From Bacteroidales bacterium UBA1745 (GTDB lineage Bacteria; Bacteroidota; Bacteroidia; Bacteroidales; UBA932), in contig DCHT01000058.1 in NCBI GenBank assembly GCA_002314885.1, positions 1-55,411 of the forward strand: a stretch of 55,411 nt of DNA. The letters run 5' to 3'. A program made the translations under genes and the position numbers. The notes beneath the pieces were generated by a model that did not search any database, was not told where the DNA came from, and worked only from the letters and a program-made list of their open reading frames with translations. Shown piece by piece: positions 7,042 through 16,962 of this stretch. Positions within the stretch are counted from its first letter, which is position 1. Every line of letters begins with the position of its first letter.

Positions 7042-8277
7042 ATGAAACCATTTCTCGCAATCTCAACAATTGCAAGTCTCGCAGTCCTCTTCGGCGCAAG
7101 CTCGTGCTGCCGTCAGGAGAGCATGAAGGAGCTGGAGAACAGGGTGATGGCTCAGGCTGTCCTGCAGTTCAGCATTCTTGACCATCATCTTGCAGAGGGT
7201 GAGTCTCCGAGAACCTATCATGACGGCCGTTACACCGACAGCACCGCCGAGTGGTGGTGCAGCGGTTTCTTCCCGGGAAGTCTCTGGTATGTATATGAGT
7301 CCACCGGCAATGAATCCGTGAAGGATATGGCGATGAAGCAGACCCTCCGTCTGAGCAACATCGTGGATATGTACACTGACCATGACATCGGTTTCCAGGT
7401 GAACTGCAGTTTCGGTAACGCCTACCGTCTCACCGGAGACGAGAGCCTCCTTCCTGTGATCGGGACGGCATCTGCAAAACTGGCAAAGCGCTTCAACCCG
7501 ACCGTGGGATGTATCAGGAGCTGGGACCACAATTGGTTCAACTACCCTGTCATCATCGACAACATGATGAACCTTGAGCTGCTGCTGAATGCAGGCAAGC
7601 TCTTCGGTTGCGATTCACTCACACAGATTGCGTGCATCCACGCGAATACCACAATGAAAAATCATTTCCGCGAGGATTATTCTTCATATCACCTCGTGGA
7701 CTATATCCCTGAGACGGGAGCAATCGACCATAAGCAGACAGTCCAGGGCTTTGCCCATGAGTCGGCATGGTCCCGCGGCCAGTCCTGGGGGCTCTACGGC
7801 TTCGCGATGATGTATGAGAAGACCGGTGATGAAACTTATCTCCACCATGCGGAGAATGTGGCTCGCTACCTGCTTCCTCTCATGCCCCAGGACGGCATTC
7901 CATATTGGGATTTCAATGCTCCCGGCACTCCGAACGCCTTCCCCGATGATGTGGACGGGCATCCGGCCCAGTATTTCTGGCGCGAGGGCGAGAAAATTCA
8001 GAGGGATGCTTCCGCAGGCGCTGTCATGGCTTCCGCTTTTGTGACTCTCGCCGGACTCACAAAGGATAAGGAGTTGGCCGCTGACTGCAAGGCCATGGGA
8101 GAAAGGGCAATCAGGACCCTGGCTTCTCCGATGTATTTCGCGGAAGTTGACGAACAGGGCGGTTACCTCATCAAGCACTGTGTGGGCAACATGCAGGGCC
8201 TCAGCGAGATAGATGTGCCTCTCACCTATGCGGACTACTATTTCCTCGAAGCCATAGTAAAGTATAACAGACTCTAA
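7042..8277 (+). CDS. GH88 unsaturated glucuronyl hydrolase, lipoprotein
   Basis: This 411-aa enzyme of family GH88 removes the 4,5-unsaturated uronic acid left at the non-reducing end of oligosaccharides after a polysaccharide lyase has acted. Motifs seen: AEWWCSGFFPGSLWYVYE, then HDIGFQVNCSFGNAYRLTG with the first catalytic Asp (D115), IIDNMMNLELL with the second (D173), and ESAWSRGQSWGLYGFAMMYE. The ATG at 7042 is chosen over an in-frame TTG at 7009 because the latter overlaps the -7 box. It also gives a lipoprotein signal peptide ending in GASSCC, suggesting periplasmic or surface anchoring. It is the first gene of operon 1, 14 bp before the GH3 fusion. No polysaccharide lyase is in the window, so the lyase must lie elsewhere or the substrate is generated another way. 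Confidence 0.92.
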   Translation: MKPFLAISTIASLAVLFGASSCCRQESMKELENRVMAQAVLQFSILDHHLAEGESPRTYHDGRYTDSTAEWWCSGFFPGSLWYVYESTGNESVKDMAMKQTLRLSNIVDMYTDHDIGFQVNCSFGNAYRLTGDESLLPVIGTASAKLAKRFNPTVGCIRSWDHNWFNYPVIIDNMMNLELLLNAGKLFGCDSLTQIACIHANTTMKNHFREDYSSYHLVDYIPETGAIDHKQTVQGFAHESAWSRGQSWGLYGFAMMYEKTGDETYLHHAENVARYLLPLMPQDGIPYWDFNAPGTPNAFPDDVDGHPAQYFWREGEKIQRDASAGAVMASAFVTLAGLTKDKELAADCKAMGERAIRTLASPMYFAEVDEQGGYLIKHCVGNMQGLSEIDVPLTYADYYFLEAIVKYNRL

Positions 8278-8291
8278 ACCTGAATGATAAT

Positions 8292-11200
8292 ATGAAGAAT
8301 AAGATATTTGTTTCGGCAATAGCTTCTCTCTCGTTTCTATGCCTCGGCTTCACGGCTGCGGCACAACAGGACGAACGGGCCCTTGAACTCGTTTCGAAGA
8401 TGACCCTGGAGGAGAAATGCGACTACATTGGAGCCGCTCGTTCTTTCGTAATCCGCTCTGTGGGCAGGCTCGGTATTCCTGAAGTCAGAATGGCTGACGG
8501 TCCTCAGGGCATACGCAACAACACCATAAGCACTCTCTATCCTTGCGGAATTCTCACCGCTTCCACCTGGAACAGGGAGCTGGCTGAGGAACTCGGCCAC
8601 GCACTCGGTCAAGATGCCAAAGCCAGGGGAGTGGCAATTCTCCTGGGACCTGGCGTGAATATCTACCGCGCTCCTCAGTGCGGCCGTAACTTCGAATATT
8701 TCGGCGAGGATCCATATCTGAGTGGAGAAGTTGCCAAACATTATATAATAGGTGTCCAGGATGAAGGCGTCATGGCCACGGTGAAGCACTTCGCTGCGAA
8801 CAACCAGGAATGGAGCCGCCACCATGCCTCTTCCGACGTGGACGAGAGGACTATGCACGAGATATATTTCCCTGCCTTCAAAAAGGCCGTGCAGGAGGCT
8901 CATGTGGCCGCCGTCATGGACAGTTACAACCCTGTTTCCGGTGTCCACGCATCCGAGAACGCTTGGATGAACAAGACCGTACTCCGCGAAATGTGGGGCT
9001 TTGACGGCATCCTCATGTCTGACTGGACATCAGTATACTCGACTTCCGGCGCAGCCAACGGTGGTCTTGACCTCGAGTGCCCAAAGGGCGTGTATCTCAC
9101 TGCGGAGAAACTTATTCCGCTCATCGAGGCGGGTGTGGTGTCTGAGGAGGACATAGATATCAAGGTATACAACATACTCAGCACTCTCAACAGCTTCGGC
9201 CTCCTGGACAAAGACATCAAGGATGAGTCAATCGCACTTGACAACCCCGAGAGTGACGACGTGGCTCTGCGTATCGCCCGTGAGGGAGTTGTACTTCTTG
9301 AAAATAAGGCATCAGAACTGCCGTTCAGCAAGAAGGACAAGGTGCTGGTGCTCGGTCCGAACGCTTCCGTCGTCACCACCGGCGGCGGCAGCGGATTCGT
9401 AACTCCATATCACACCACTACCGTTGCGGACGGGCTGCTTGCTCTCCGCGGTAAGAAGTCTGTGACGGTGCTCTCTGATGATATGCTCTATCCTGACTGC
9501 TCATCAATGGTCAGAACTGCATCCAACCCATCCGTGAAGGGCTTTGACGCAACTTTCTTCAACAACAAGACTCTTGAAGGAACTCCTGTCGCCAGCAGGA
9601 CAGACGAAATCATCGACTTCCAATGGAAGAACGGTTCTCCTGACCCTGCAGTCCTGAATGACCAGTTCTCATGCCGTTGGGAGGGTGTTTTCACTCCGGA
9701 GTCCAGCGGAATCGTTCGCTTCGAGATGGCCGGTGATGATGGTTACCGTCTCTTCATCGACGGCAACAAGATAGGCGGTGACTGGGGCAATCACTCTCTC
9801 ACCCAGAGGACAGTGTTCTTCGCGGTTGAGGCCGGCAGGAGCTATGCTCTCACATTTGAATTCTTTGACAACTGGTCCGACGCCACCACCTGGTGCCGTA
9901 TGGGCTTCTTCGATGAGGCCAGACTGCTCTCGACCCTGGCAAAGGTGAACAAGGTCGTCTTCTGCGGCGGTTTCAACAGCGACATCGAGGGCGAGGGCTT
10001 TGACCGTCCTTTCCAGATTCCTTCCGCACAGCGTGAGCTCATCAAGCTTCTCACTGCCAATCATCAGCATGTTACCGTTGTCCTGAACGCGGGCGGAGCA
10101 GTGGATTTCAACGGCTGGAGCGAGGGTGTGGAGGCCATTCTGATGTCCTGGTACGCAGGTCAGGAAGGCGGTAGGGCTGTCGCGGAAATCCTCAACGGCA
10201 ATATCTGCCCAAGCGGCAAGATTGCAGCGACATTCGAAGACAAGTGGGAAGACAATCCTGTTCATGACTCATATTATGACAACACTCCGGTCAAGACCCA
10301 GGGCCAGCCTTACAAGAGGGTTGAATACCGCGAGGGCATATTCGTGGGCTACAGAGGCTACGACCGCAAGGGTGTGACTCCTAGGTATCCGTTCGGATAC
10401 GGCCTGAGCTATACGACTTTCAAGTATGACGGTCTCGAACTCGCCAAGATCGGGGACGACAGCCTCAAGGTCAGCTTCACCGTGACCAATACCGGCAAGT
10501 GCGATGCCTCCGAGGCTGCACAGCTCTATGTGCGTGACCTTGAATGCTCCGTACCCCGTCCGCTCAAGGAACTCAAGGGCTACGCCAAGAAGTTCATCGC
10601 AAAGGGACAGAGCGTACGCTACGAAATCATCCTCGGAGCGGATGCCTTCTCTTTCTACAGCGTGAAGGCCGGCAAGTTCGTGCTTGAGCCCGGAGAATTT
10701 GAAATCATGGTCGGCGGTTCTTCCGCAGATCTTCCGCTCAGGGCGAAAGTGTATATGGGGGCCCCTCAGTACCGTACTCTCAACGTGGAACCGGACAGGA
10801 CTTCTGTCATCAGGAACCCGCTCAACGGCTGGGTGATGTACCTCGGACGCAATTTCGACGAGAATTTCTGGACTTCCATGGGATATGACAGCATTGCGAA
10901 GGGCCACGACGGAGAGACTGCCCGCGTGTGGGACTACTGCGGTGGCACCACCTACATACGCACTAGCTGGGCTTCCATGGAGCCGGAAGAAGGCAAATAC
11001 TTCTGGGATGATCCGGATTCCAGACTCAACAAACTCCTGCTTTCCGTTCGTGAGAAAGGACTCAAGCTGGCATTCCGCATCGTTGTGGACGGTCGCGACC
11101 AGGGCCAGAACACCCCTATGTATGTTATCAACGCCGGCGCGGAATATTTCACCGCGAAGGTTGGGGACAGGGAAGTGCTCACTCCATATCCTGACGATCC

Positions 11201-12218
11201 TGTATTCCAGGAGAAATATGCCAAGTTCATCACCGCCCTGGCGGAGCGTTTCAACAATTACGACGAGGTGGACTTCATCGACGCCTACGGCCTTGGCAAA
11301 TGGGGCGAGGCTCATTCCATGAAATATAAGGACGAGGCCAACAAGATTCCGGTTTTCGAATGGATAACCGACCTCTATTCCAGGACCTTCACCAAGGTCC
11401 CTCTCATCATAAACTACCACCGCGTTCTCGCTGTCCAGCATGTGAACGGCTGGGAAGACCAGCCTGACCCGGACTCCGAAAAGCTGCTTGAGAGCTGCAT
11501 ACGCAAGGGTTACAGCCTCCGTCACGACGCCTTCGGTATGACTGGTTATTACCAGCAGTGGGAGAGGGATTTTGCCGCCAAATGGAACTTCAAACTCCCT
11601 ATTATCCTCGAGGGCGGATGGATTACTGGTGCGCACCACCGTTACTGGAGAGATCCATCGAACCGCTATCGCGAGGGACATCCAGAAGATGTCAGGAGAG
11701 GAGAAATGGACGATGCCGAGGAGGCTCACGTGAACATGATGGACTTCCGCGTGGGCAACGAGACCAAGTCCTGGTTCGAGAATTTCGAAATGGTTCAGGA
11801 ATTCATCGAAAAGGGCGGTTACAGGCTCTATCCTTCAACCCTCAGCCTCCCTTGCACGGCTGCCGCCGGTTCCAAGGTCGCACTGTCCCACACCTGGGTG
11901 AACCTCGGCTGGGGCTACTGCCCGAACAACATCCCTCAGTGGAACTACCGCTTCAAACCGGCGTTCGCTCTCGCTGATGCGGAAGGCAGCATTGTCAGGG
12001 TTTATGTGGACAAGGATGCAGAACCCTCATCATGGCTCAAAGGCAATGACAGTTCATATATCCTCAATGCAGCACTGGATGTACCTGCGGGCGAGTATGA
12101 ATGGCTCGTGGGTATAGTGGACACCAGCAGGGACAACATCCCGGGCATCAACATCTCTGTTCCAGTTTCTTCGCTCAAGGATGGTTGGATGACGGCCGGC
12201 AAACTGACTGTAAAGTAA
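8292..12218 (+). CDS. GH3 glycosidase with PA14 insert, fused to DUF4874/DUF4832-like module
   Basis: This exported 1308-aa protein joins two enzymes-like halves. After a signal peptide (to about residue 24) comes a GH3 N-domain with KHFAANNQEWSRHH (about 165-178) and the nucleophile Asp in GILMSDWTSV (D244). A GH3 C-domain follows, split by a PA14 module (about 455-540, FSCRWEGVFTPESSG), then a fibronectin-III-like end to about 820. Residues about 829-1308 are a full DUF4874/DUF4832-like module with GKWGEAH (E1006) and LEGGWITG (E1107), the same as the separate proteins at 18249, 19812 and 29725. GH3 enzymes cleave beta-glucosides, beta-xylosides and relatives; exact specificity cannot be read. 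No stop, shift or low-complexity joint interrupts the fusion. It lies between GH88 and SusC in operon 1. Confidence 0.9.
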   Translation: MKNKIFVSAIASLSFLCLGFTAAAQQDERALELVSKMTLEEKCDYIGAARSFVIRSVGRLGIPEVRMADGPQGIRNNTISTLYPCGILTASTWNRELAEELGHALGQDAKARGVAILLGPGVNIYRAPQCGRNFEYFGEDPYLSGEVAKHYIIGVQDEGVMATVKHFAANNQEWSRHHASSDVDERTMHEIYFPAFKKAVQEAHVAAVMDSYNPVSGVHASENAWMNKTVLREMWGFDGILMSDWTSVYSTSGAANGGLDLECPKGVYLTAEKLIPLIEAGVVSEEDIDIKVYNILSTLNSFGLLDKDIKDESIALDNPESDDVALRIAREGVVLLENKASELPFSKKDKVLVLGPNASVVTTGGGSGFVTPYHTTTVADGLLALRGKKSVTVLSDDMLYPDCSSMVRTASNPSVKGFDATFFNNKTLEGTPVASRTDEIIDFQWKNGSPDPAVLNDQFSCRWEGVFTPESSGIVRFEMAGDDGYRLFIDGNKIGGDWGNHSLTQRTVFFAVEAGRSYALTFEFFDNWSDATTWCRMGFFDEARLLSTLAKVNKVVFCGGFNSDIEGEGFDRPFQIPSAQRELIKLLTANHQHVTVVLNAGGAVDFNGWSEGVEAILMSWYAGQEGGRAVAEILNGNICPSGKIAATFEDKWEDNPVHDSYYDNTPVKTQGQPYKRVEYREGIFVGYRGYDRKGVTPRYPFGYGLSYTTFKYDGLELAKIGDDSLKVSFTVTNTGKCDASEAAQLYVRDLECSVPRPLKELKGYAKKFIAKGQSVRYEIILGADAFSFYSVKAGKFVLEPGEFEIMVGGSSADLPLRAKVYMGAPQYRTLNVEPDRTSVIRNPLNGWVMYLGRNFDENFWTSMGYDSIAKGHDGETARVWDYCGGTTYIRTSWASMEPEEGKYFWDDPDSRLNKLLLSVREKGLKLAFRIVVDGRDQGQNTPMYVINAGAEYFTAKVGDREVLTPYPDDPVFQEKYAKFITALAERFNNYDEVDFIDAYGLGKWGEAHSMKYKDEANKIPVFEWITDLYSRTFTKVPLIINYHRVLAVQHVNGWEDQPDPDSEKLLESCIRKGYSLRHDAFGMTGYYQQWERDFAAKWNFKLPIILEGGWITGAHHRYWRDPSNRYREGHPEDVRRGEMDDAEEAHVNMMDFRVGNETKSWFENFEMVQEFIEKGGYRLYPSTLSLPCTAAAGSKVALSHTWVNLGWGYCPNNIPQWNYRFKPAFALADAEGSIVRVYVDKDAEPSSWLKGNDSSYILNAALDVPAGEYEWLVGIVDTSRDNIPGINISVPVSSLKDGWMTAGKLTVK

Positions 12219-12260
12219 AATCAATACTATATATTTAATAACTAATCCACAGTTTAGATC

Positions 12261-15200
12261 ATGATTAAGGCATTCAGAGCCGTGGCAACTACGGCAATGT
12301 TATTCCTGTTCTCGTCGGCATCTTTCTTTGCTGCCGCCCAGAACACAAAAGTGACCGGTAAGGTGGTTGACGAGACGGGCGCCCCTCTCGCGGGTATCGT
12401 GGTGTTTTCCAACGATTCCAAGGTGAGCCCTTCCGTTACGGATGTCAATGGCGCGTACAGCGTCGAGGCACCTGCAACCGCCAGCCTGACATTCTCCATG
12501 CTTGGTTACAAGGAGGAGACTGTACCAATCGAAGGAAGAGCAGTCATCGATGTGAAGCTCACTCCTGATTCATTCAAACTCGACGACGCTGTTGTCATCG
12601 GTTACGGTTCCCAGAAGATGAAGGACCTCACCGGTGGTGTGGCTGTCGTGTCCGAGGAGACCCTCAAGATGGTTTCAAGCGGCAACCTCATGGACCGCAT
12701 TTCCGGCCAGGTTGCAGGTCTTACCATTACTACCGGCGATGAGAAACCTGGTTCCAACCAGTCCCTCCTCATCCGTGGACAGAATTCCATTTCAGCAAAC
12801 AACAGCCCTCTGATCATCCTCGACGGCATCCCTTATGAAGGTTCTCTCGCCGATATCGATCCGGACATAGTTGAATCCATGACAGTCCTCAAGGACGCTT
12901 CATCGGTTGCAATCTATGGTTCCCGCGGTTCCAACGGCGTCATCCTCATCCAGACCAAGAAGGGCAAGAAGGGCTCATTCTCCGTGACCTACAAGGCGTC
13001 TTTCTCGTTGGCTCAGCCGATGCAGCGCATCCAGGTTATGGGTCCTAACGAGTACGTCCGCTTCAAGCAGGACCTCGGCCGCCTGGGCACCAAGATGTAC
13101 TCAGGCGAGCAGCTCGATCCTCTCGCAGGCGAGATCATCTCCGCTTCCGAGAAGGTGAACTACGCTACCGGCACCGTGAACGACTGGCAGGATTATGTGT
13201 TCCGCAACTCTTTCAACACCGACCAGCAGGTTTCATTTTCCGGTGGTTCGGAGAACACCACCTACATGGCGGCTGTTTCCTACCTCCACCAGCCAGGCGT
13301 TGTTTACAATTCCAAGTATGAGCGTGTGTCCGTTTACTCATCCATCGACCAGAAACTCAGCAAATGGCTCTCAGTGGGTCTCACCACCCAGTTCGTGGAG
13401 CGCGAGACCGGCGGTGTGACTCCTAACCTCGAGCACGCCATCAAGCAGTCTCCATACGGTATCTACAAGGATGAAACCGGAATGTACTATGAGGAGCCTA
13501 TGGATTACTCCAACCTCCCTAACCCTATGAAGAATGTCAACGCTGACCAGAAAAACACAAGCAGGAACGTTGTCGTGAACGGCCATGTGGACGTCACCTT
13601 CTTAAAGGGTTTTACTTTCCGCTCACAGCTCGGCTACAACTACCGTGACAATTTCACCGGCACATATTACGGCCGCAACACCTCAGAAGGTCTCAAGGTG
13701 AATGGCAAGGCTTCCACCAGCAGCGGTTTCACCACGGACTACACCTGGGAGAACATCCTCAAGTTCGACCGTGACTTCGGCAAGCACCATTTCGACGCCA
13801 CCGCTCTCTTCTCAATGCAGGAGAAGAAGAACACCTCCACCTCACAGTCCGGCGAGGGCTTCGTGAACGATGACTCCAGCTTCTACAAGATGGATGGTGC
13901 GGAGAACAAGATCACAGTCGGTTCCAGCTACTGGAAGGAGAACATGATGTCCTACATGCTCCGTCTCAACTACGGATATGCAGGCCGATACATGGCGACC
14001 ATCACCGGCCGTGCTGACGGTGCATCGGTTTTCGGCGCGAACAACAAGTTCGGCTTCTTCCCTTCAGCGGCTCTCGCATGGAACATATCCGAGGAGGATT
14101 TCGTGAAGGGTGCAACCGACAGCATCGACATGCTCAAGCTCCGCCTCTCCTTCGGTGCCAACGGTAACAATGCCATCAGCCGCTACCAGACTCTCGACCG
14201 TCTCTATTCTACAAACGGTGTGAAGTACATCTTCGGAGACGGCAGCTCGGCTGTCAATTCGGCATATCTTCCTGCAAACGGTATCGGCAACCCGGATCTC
14301 AAGTGGGAGACAACTTACACTGCCAACCTCGGTGTCGACTTCCTCTTCTTCCAGGGCCGCCTCGGTGGTACCATCGACGCTTATGTGTCCAGGACCAAGG
14401 ACCTTCTCATGACGCGTACCGTACCTGTCATGAATGGTTACAACAGAATATATGACAACATCGGTTCTACCCAGAACATGGGTATTGAGCTTTCCCTCAA
14501 CACCGTGAATGTCCGCACAGCTGATTTCACCTGGAGCACAGACCTGACCTTCTTCCTCAACAGGGACAAGATCATCGAACTCCGTGGCGACGGCAAGGAC
14601 GACGTTACCAACAAGTGGTTCATCGGCCAGCCTCTCTCGGTTTACTATGACTACAAGGTGATCGGTATCTGGCAGGATGGCGACGAATACACCTTTGTCA
14701 ACGAAAATGGCGAAGTGAAGACTCATCAGACCGGAGCTGAACCTGGTTCGGCAAAACTTCTCGACGCAAACGGTGACGGTGTCATCACAACCGACGACCG
14801 CGTGATTATCGGAAGCAAACGTCCTTCCTTCACCATGTCAATGGGCAACCGTTTCGCTTACAAGGATTTCTACTGTTCATTCCTCCTGAACGGAAAGTTC
14901 GGAACCTGGCATGAGAACAACATCGCCAACATCGGTTCCTATTCCTTCGGTGCGGGTAACTACATCCACGGTGTGAAATATTGGACTCCTGAGACTCCGG
15001 AGGCGGATGTACCTTCTCCGGGCTATCAGAATACCTTCTCACATGGCTACTACAAGAAGATCAACTATGTTACCGTGAAAAACATCACTCTCGGTTACAA
15101 ACTTCCAAGATCTCTCGTTTCCAAGGCCGGCATGAAGGGGCTCGACCTGACTCTCAGCGTCAACAACCTCTGTGCGATCTCCAACGAGCGTCAGAAGCTG

Positions 15201-15275
15201 AATTACGATGCAAGCTGGTTCGCTTCTTATCCTACCGCCCGTTCTTATATGCTCGGCTTCACAGTAACCTTCTAA
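12261..15275 (+). CDS. SusC-like TonB-dependent outer-membrane transporter 1
   Basis: This 1004-aa protein is a SusC/RagA-family porin that imports oligosaccharides across the outer membrane with its SusD lid. A signal peptide (ending about residue 27) is followed by a carboxypeptidase-regulatory-like beta domain (KVTGKVVDETGAPLAGIVVF, about 30-110). The plug domain carries VIGYGSQKMKDLTGGVAVVS and VLKDASSVAIYGSRGSNGVI, both typical of the family, and a long beta-barrel ends in TARSYMLGFTVTF, whose last Phe is the usual outer-membrane signal. No STN signalling domain precedes it, so it is unlikely to signal to an anti-sigma factor. It sits 12 bp ahead of its SusD partner. Confidence 0.95.
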   Translation: MIKAFRAVATTAMLFLFSSASFFAAAQNTKVTGKVVDETGAPLAGIVVFSNDSKVSPSVTDVNGAYSVEAPATASLTFSMLGYKEETVPIEGRAVIDVKLTPDSFKLDDAVVIGYGSQKMKDLTGGVAVVSEETLKMVSSGNLMDRISGQVAGLTITTGDEKPGSNQSLLIRGQNSISANNSPLIILDGIPYEGSLADIDPDIVESMTVLKDASSVAIYGSRGSNGVILIQTKKGKKGSFSVTYKASFSLAQPMQRIQVMGPNEYVRFKQDLGRLGTKMYSGEQLDPLAGEIISASEKVNYATGTVNDWQDYVFRNSFNTDQQVSFSGGSENTTYMAAVSYLHQPGVVYNSKYERVSVYSSIDQKLSKWLSVGLTTQFVERETGGVTPNLEHAIKQSPYGIYKDETGMYYEEPMDYSNLPNPMKNVNADQKNTSRNVVVNGHVDVTFLKGFTFRSQLGYNYRDNFTGTYYGRNTSEGLKVNGKASTSSGFTTDYTWENILKFDRDFGKHHFDATALFSMQEKKNTSTSQSGEGFVNDDSSFYKMDGAENKITVGSSYWKENMMSYMLRLNYGYAGRYMATITGRADGASVFGANNKFGFFPSAALAWNISEEDFVKGATDSIDMLKLRLSFGANGNNAISRYQTLDRLYSTNGVKYIFGDGSSAVNSAYLPANGIGNPDLKWETTYTANLGVDFLFFQGRLGGTIDAYVSRTKDLLMTRTVPVMNGYNRIYDNIGSTQNMGIELSLNTVNVRTADFTWSTDLTFFLNRDKIIELRGDGKDDVTNKWFIGQPLSVYYDYKVIGIWQDGDEYTFVNENGEVKTHQTGAEPGSAKLLDANGDGVITTDDRVIIGSKRPSFTMSMGNRFAYKDFYCSFLLNGKFGTWHENNIANIGSYSFGAGNYIHGVKYWTPETPEADVPSPGYQNTFSHGYYKKINYVTVKNITLGYKLPRSLVSKAGMKGLDLTLSVNNLCAISNERQKLNYDASWFASYPTARSYMLGFTVTF

Positions 15276-15287
15276 TAAGTGCATGCA

Positions 15288-16943
15288 ATGAAATTCAATA
15301 TATTTAAAGCAACGGCAGCAGCCCTCGTCCTCGCATCAGCTTTCAGCTGTGACTATCTCGAAGAGGACCTTAAAAGCGAGCTTGCACCTGAGAATACCTA
15401 CACCAGTACCTATGGTTTCGAGGTAGGTGCCAACGGACTCTATGCAATCGCCCGTTCCGAGTACAACACCTGGGGAGAGCAAGGTGCATACATGCATAAC
15501 GGAGCCTGCGCATATGAGGCTCTCCAGATTGCAACCGACATCTGCGACCAGAATGGTGCAAAGGACGGCTCCCTCACTCCTTTCGCGAACCTCACTCTCA
15601 CTTCCGCGACTCTGTTCGTGAAGTCATATTGGAACTGGGCCTACAACCTCATCTCTTCAGCCAACGAAATGATGGCTTTCGCAAAAGAGAATGACAACTG
15701 GGACTATCCGACGGACAAAACCAAATTCGAGGCCATCGCACGCTTCTTCCGTGCTTACGGCTACCGTACCCTTGTTTATCTCTATGGCGACGTTCCTTGG
15801 GTGGAGCAGATTGAGAGGCCGTTCAAGCTTTCCTTCTCCAGAACTCCTAAGGATGAGGTGCTCAAACACATCATAGAGGACTTCAAGTTTGCTTCGGAGA
15901 ATCTTCCTTCAGACCCGGATTCAGTGAAGCCTGGTGAGCTTACCAAATGGGCGGCTTATCATTATCTTGCAGAGATGTACAACTTCCAGAAGGATTACGA
16001 GAATGCTGCCAAGTCAGCTCAGGCCATTATCGACAGCAAGTATTTCGCTCTCAACACCGCCCGTTTCGGCGCCAATGCCAAGGAGCCCGGTGATGTGTTC
16101 TCCGACATGTTCATCGAGAACAACCAGAACCGTACTTCCGGCAACACGGAGAGCATCTGGGTGATGCAGTTCGAGTACAATACCGTCGGTGGCGGCACGC
16201 CGTCAGATGACTGGACCCGCCGTGCGTGGAACCCTCAGTACTACAACATCAGCGGCTTCGCTCTTGCCGACACTCTCGGCGGTCGCGGCCTTGCGCAGAT
16301 TTCTCCTATGAAGTGGTGGGCCGGTGTTAAGAACACCAACGCCACCCAGATTGCCGGTTTCAACGAAAACGGTATCTTTACCGATAAAGATATGCGCAAC
16401 TCCAACTACACTCTCAAGAGGAACTGGTATTACAACAATTCCCTCGTACCTGCCACCTACGGCAAGAAGTGCAACATCACTGACGACACCTGGAAGACCG
16501 GCCAGCTTTTCCCTGCAATCACCAAGTTCTTCTATGGCAAGGCCGAGAACCTTACCATGACAGGTGCCTATAAGGACCGCATGAAGTGCCGTCTGGCTGA
16601 GACCTATCTGCAGCTTGCGGAGGCCTATATCGGCATGGACAACAAGCCAAAGGCGGCGGAAGCCATGAACGTGGTCCGCAAGAGAGCCGGTGCGCCTAAT
16701 CTCAGCGCAGAGGAGGCTACGCTGGACGAACTGCTTGACGAGCGCATCCGCGAGCTGGTAGGAGAAGAGAGCCGCAAGTTCACTCTCGTGCGTACTGGCA
16801 AATATGTCGAGCGCGTCAGGAAGTACAACCAGGAAATCAAGGACAAAGTTCAGGAATACCACGCTCTCTGGCCGGTTCCACAGGAAATCATCGACTCCAA
16901 CAGGGAGGTCGAGTTCCCTCAGAATCCAGGCTATGCAAACTAA
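15288..16943 (+). CDS. SusD-like surface lipoprotein 1
   Basis: This 551-aa SusD/RagB-family lipoprotein closes the SusC barrel from outside and binds the incoming glycan. The N-terminus has a lipobox ending in Cys21 (LASAFSCDYLEED). The fold marks are the TPR-like helices, for example FEAIARFFRAYGYRTLVYL, and the C-terminal ERIRELVGEESRKFTLVRTG, with the family ending FPQNPGYAN. The frame could open at GTG 15279, but ATG 15288 gives the proper lipoprotein signal. It follows SusC1 and precedes a SusE-like protein, the standard order. Confidence 0.95.
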   Translation: MKFNIFKATAAALVLASAFSCDYLEEDLKSELAPENTYTSTYGFEVGANGLYAIARSEYNTWGEQGAYMHNGACAYEALQIATDICDQNGAKDGSLTPFANLTLTSATLFVKSYWNWAYNLISSANEMMAFAKENDNWDYPTDKTKFEAIARFFRAYGYRTLVYLYGDVPWVEQIERPFKLSFSRTPKDEVLKHIIEDFKFASENLPSDPDSVKPGELTKWAAYHYLAEMYNFQKDYENAAKSAQAIIDSKYFALNTARFGANAKEPGDVFSDMFIENNQNRTSGNTESIWVMQFEYNTVGGGTPSDDWTRRAWNPQYYNISGFALADTLGGRGLAQISPMKWWAGVKNTNATQIAGFNENGIFTDKDMRNSNYTLKRNWYYNNSLVPATYGKKCNITDDTWKTGQLFPAITKFFYGKAENLTMTGAYKDRMKCRLAETYLQLAEAYIGMDNKPKAAEAMNVVRKRAGAPNLSAEEATLDELLDERIRELVGEESRKFTLVRTGKYVERVRKYNQEIKDKVQEYHALWPVPQEIIDSNREVEFPQNPGYAN

Positions 16944-16962
16944 TCAATAGGAGAATACAACA

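Noticed and set aside
10269..11729. Minus-strand open frame of 486 codons opposite the GH3 fusion
   Set aside because: Antisense to a conserved coding module; no start signal, no domain, and such long mirrored frames recur opposite other genes here (40263-41441, 42660-43964, 48324-49406).
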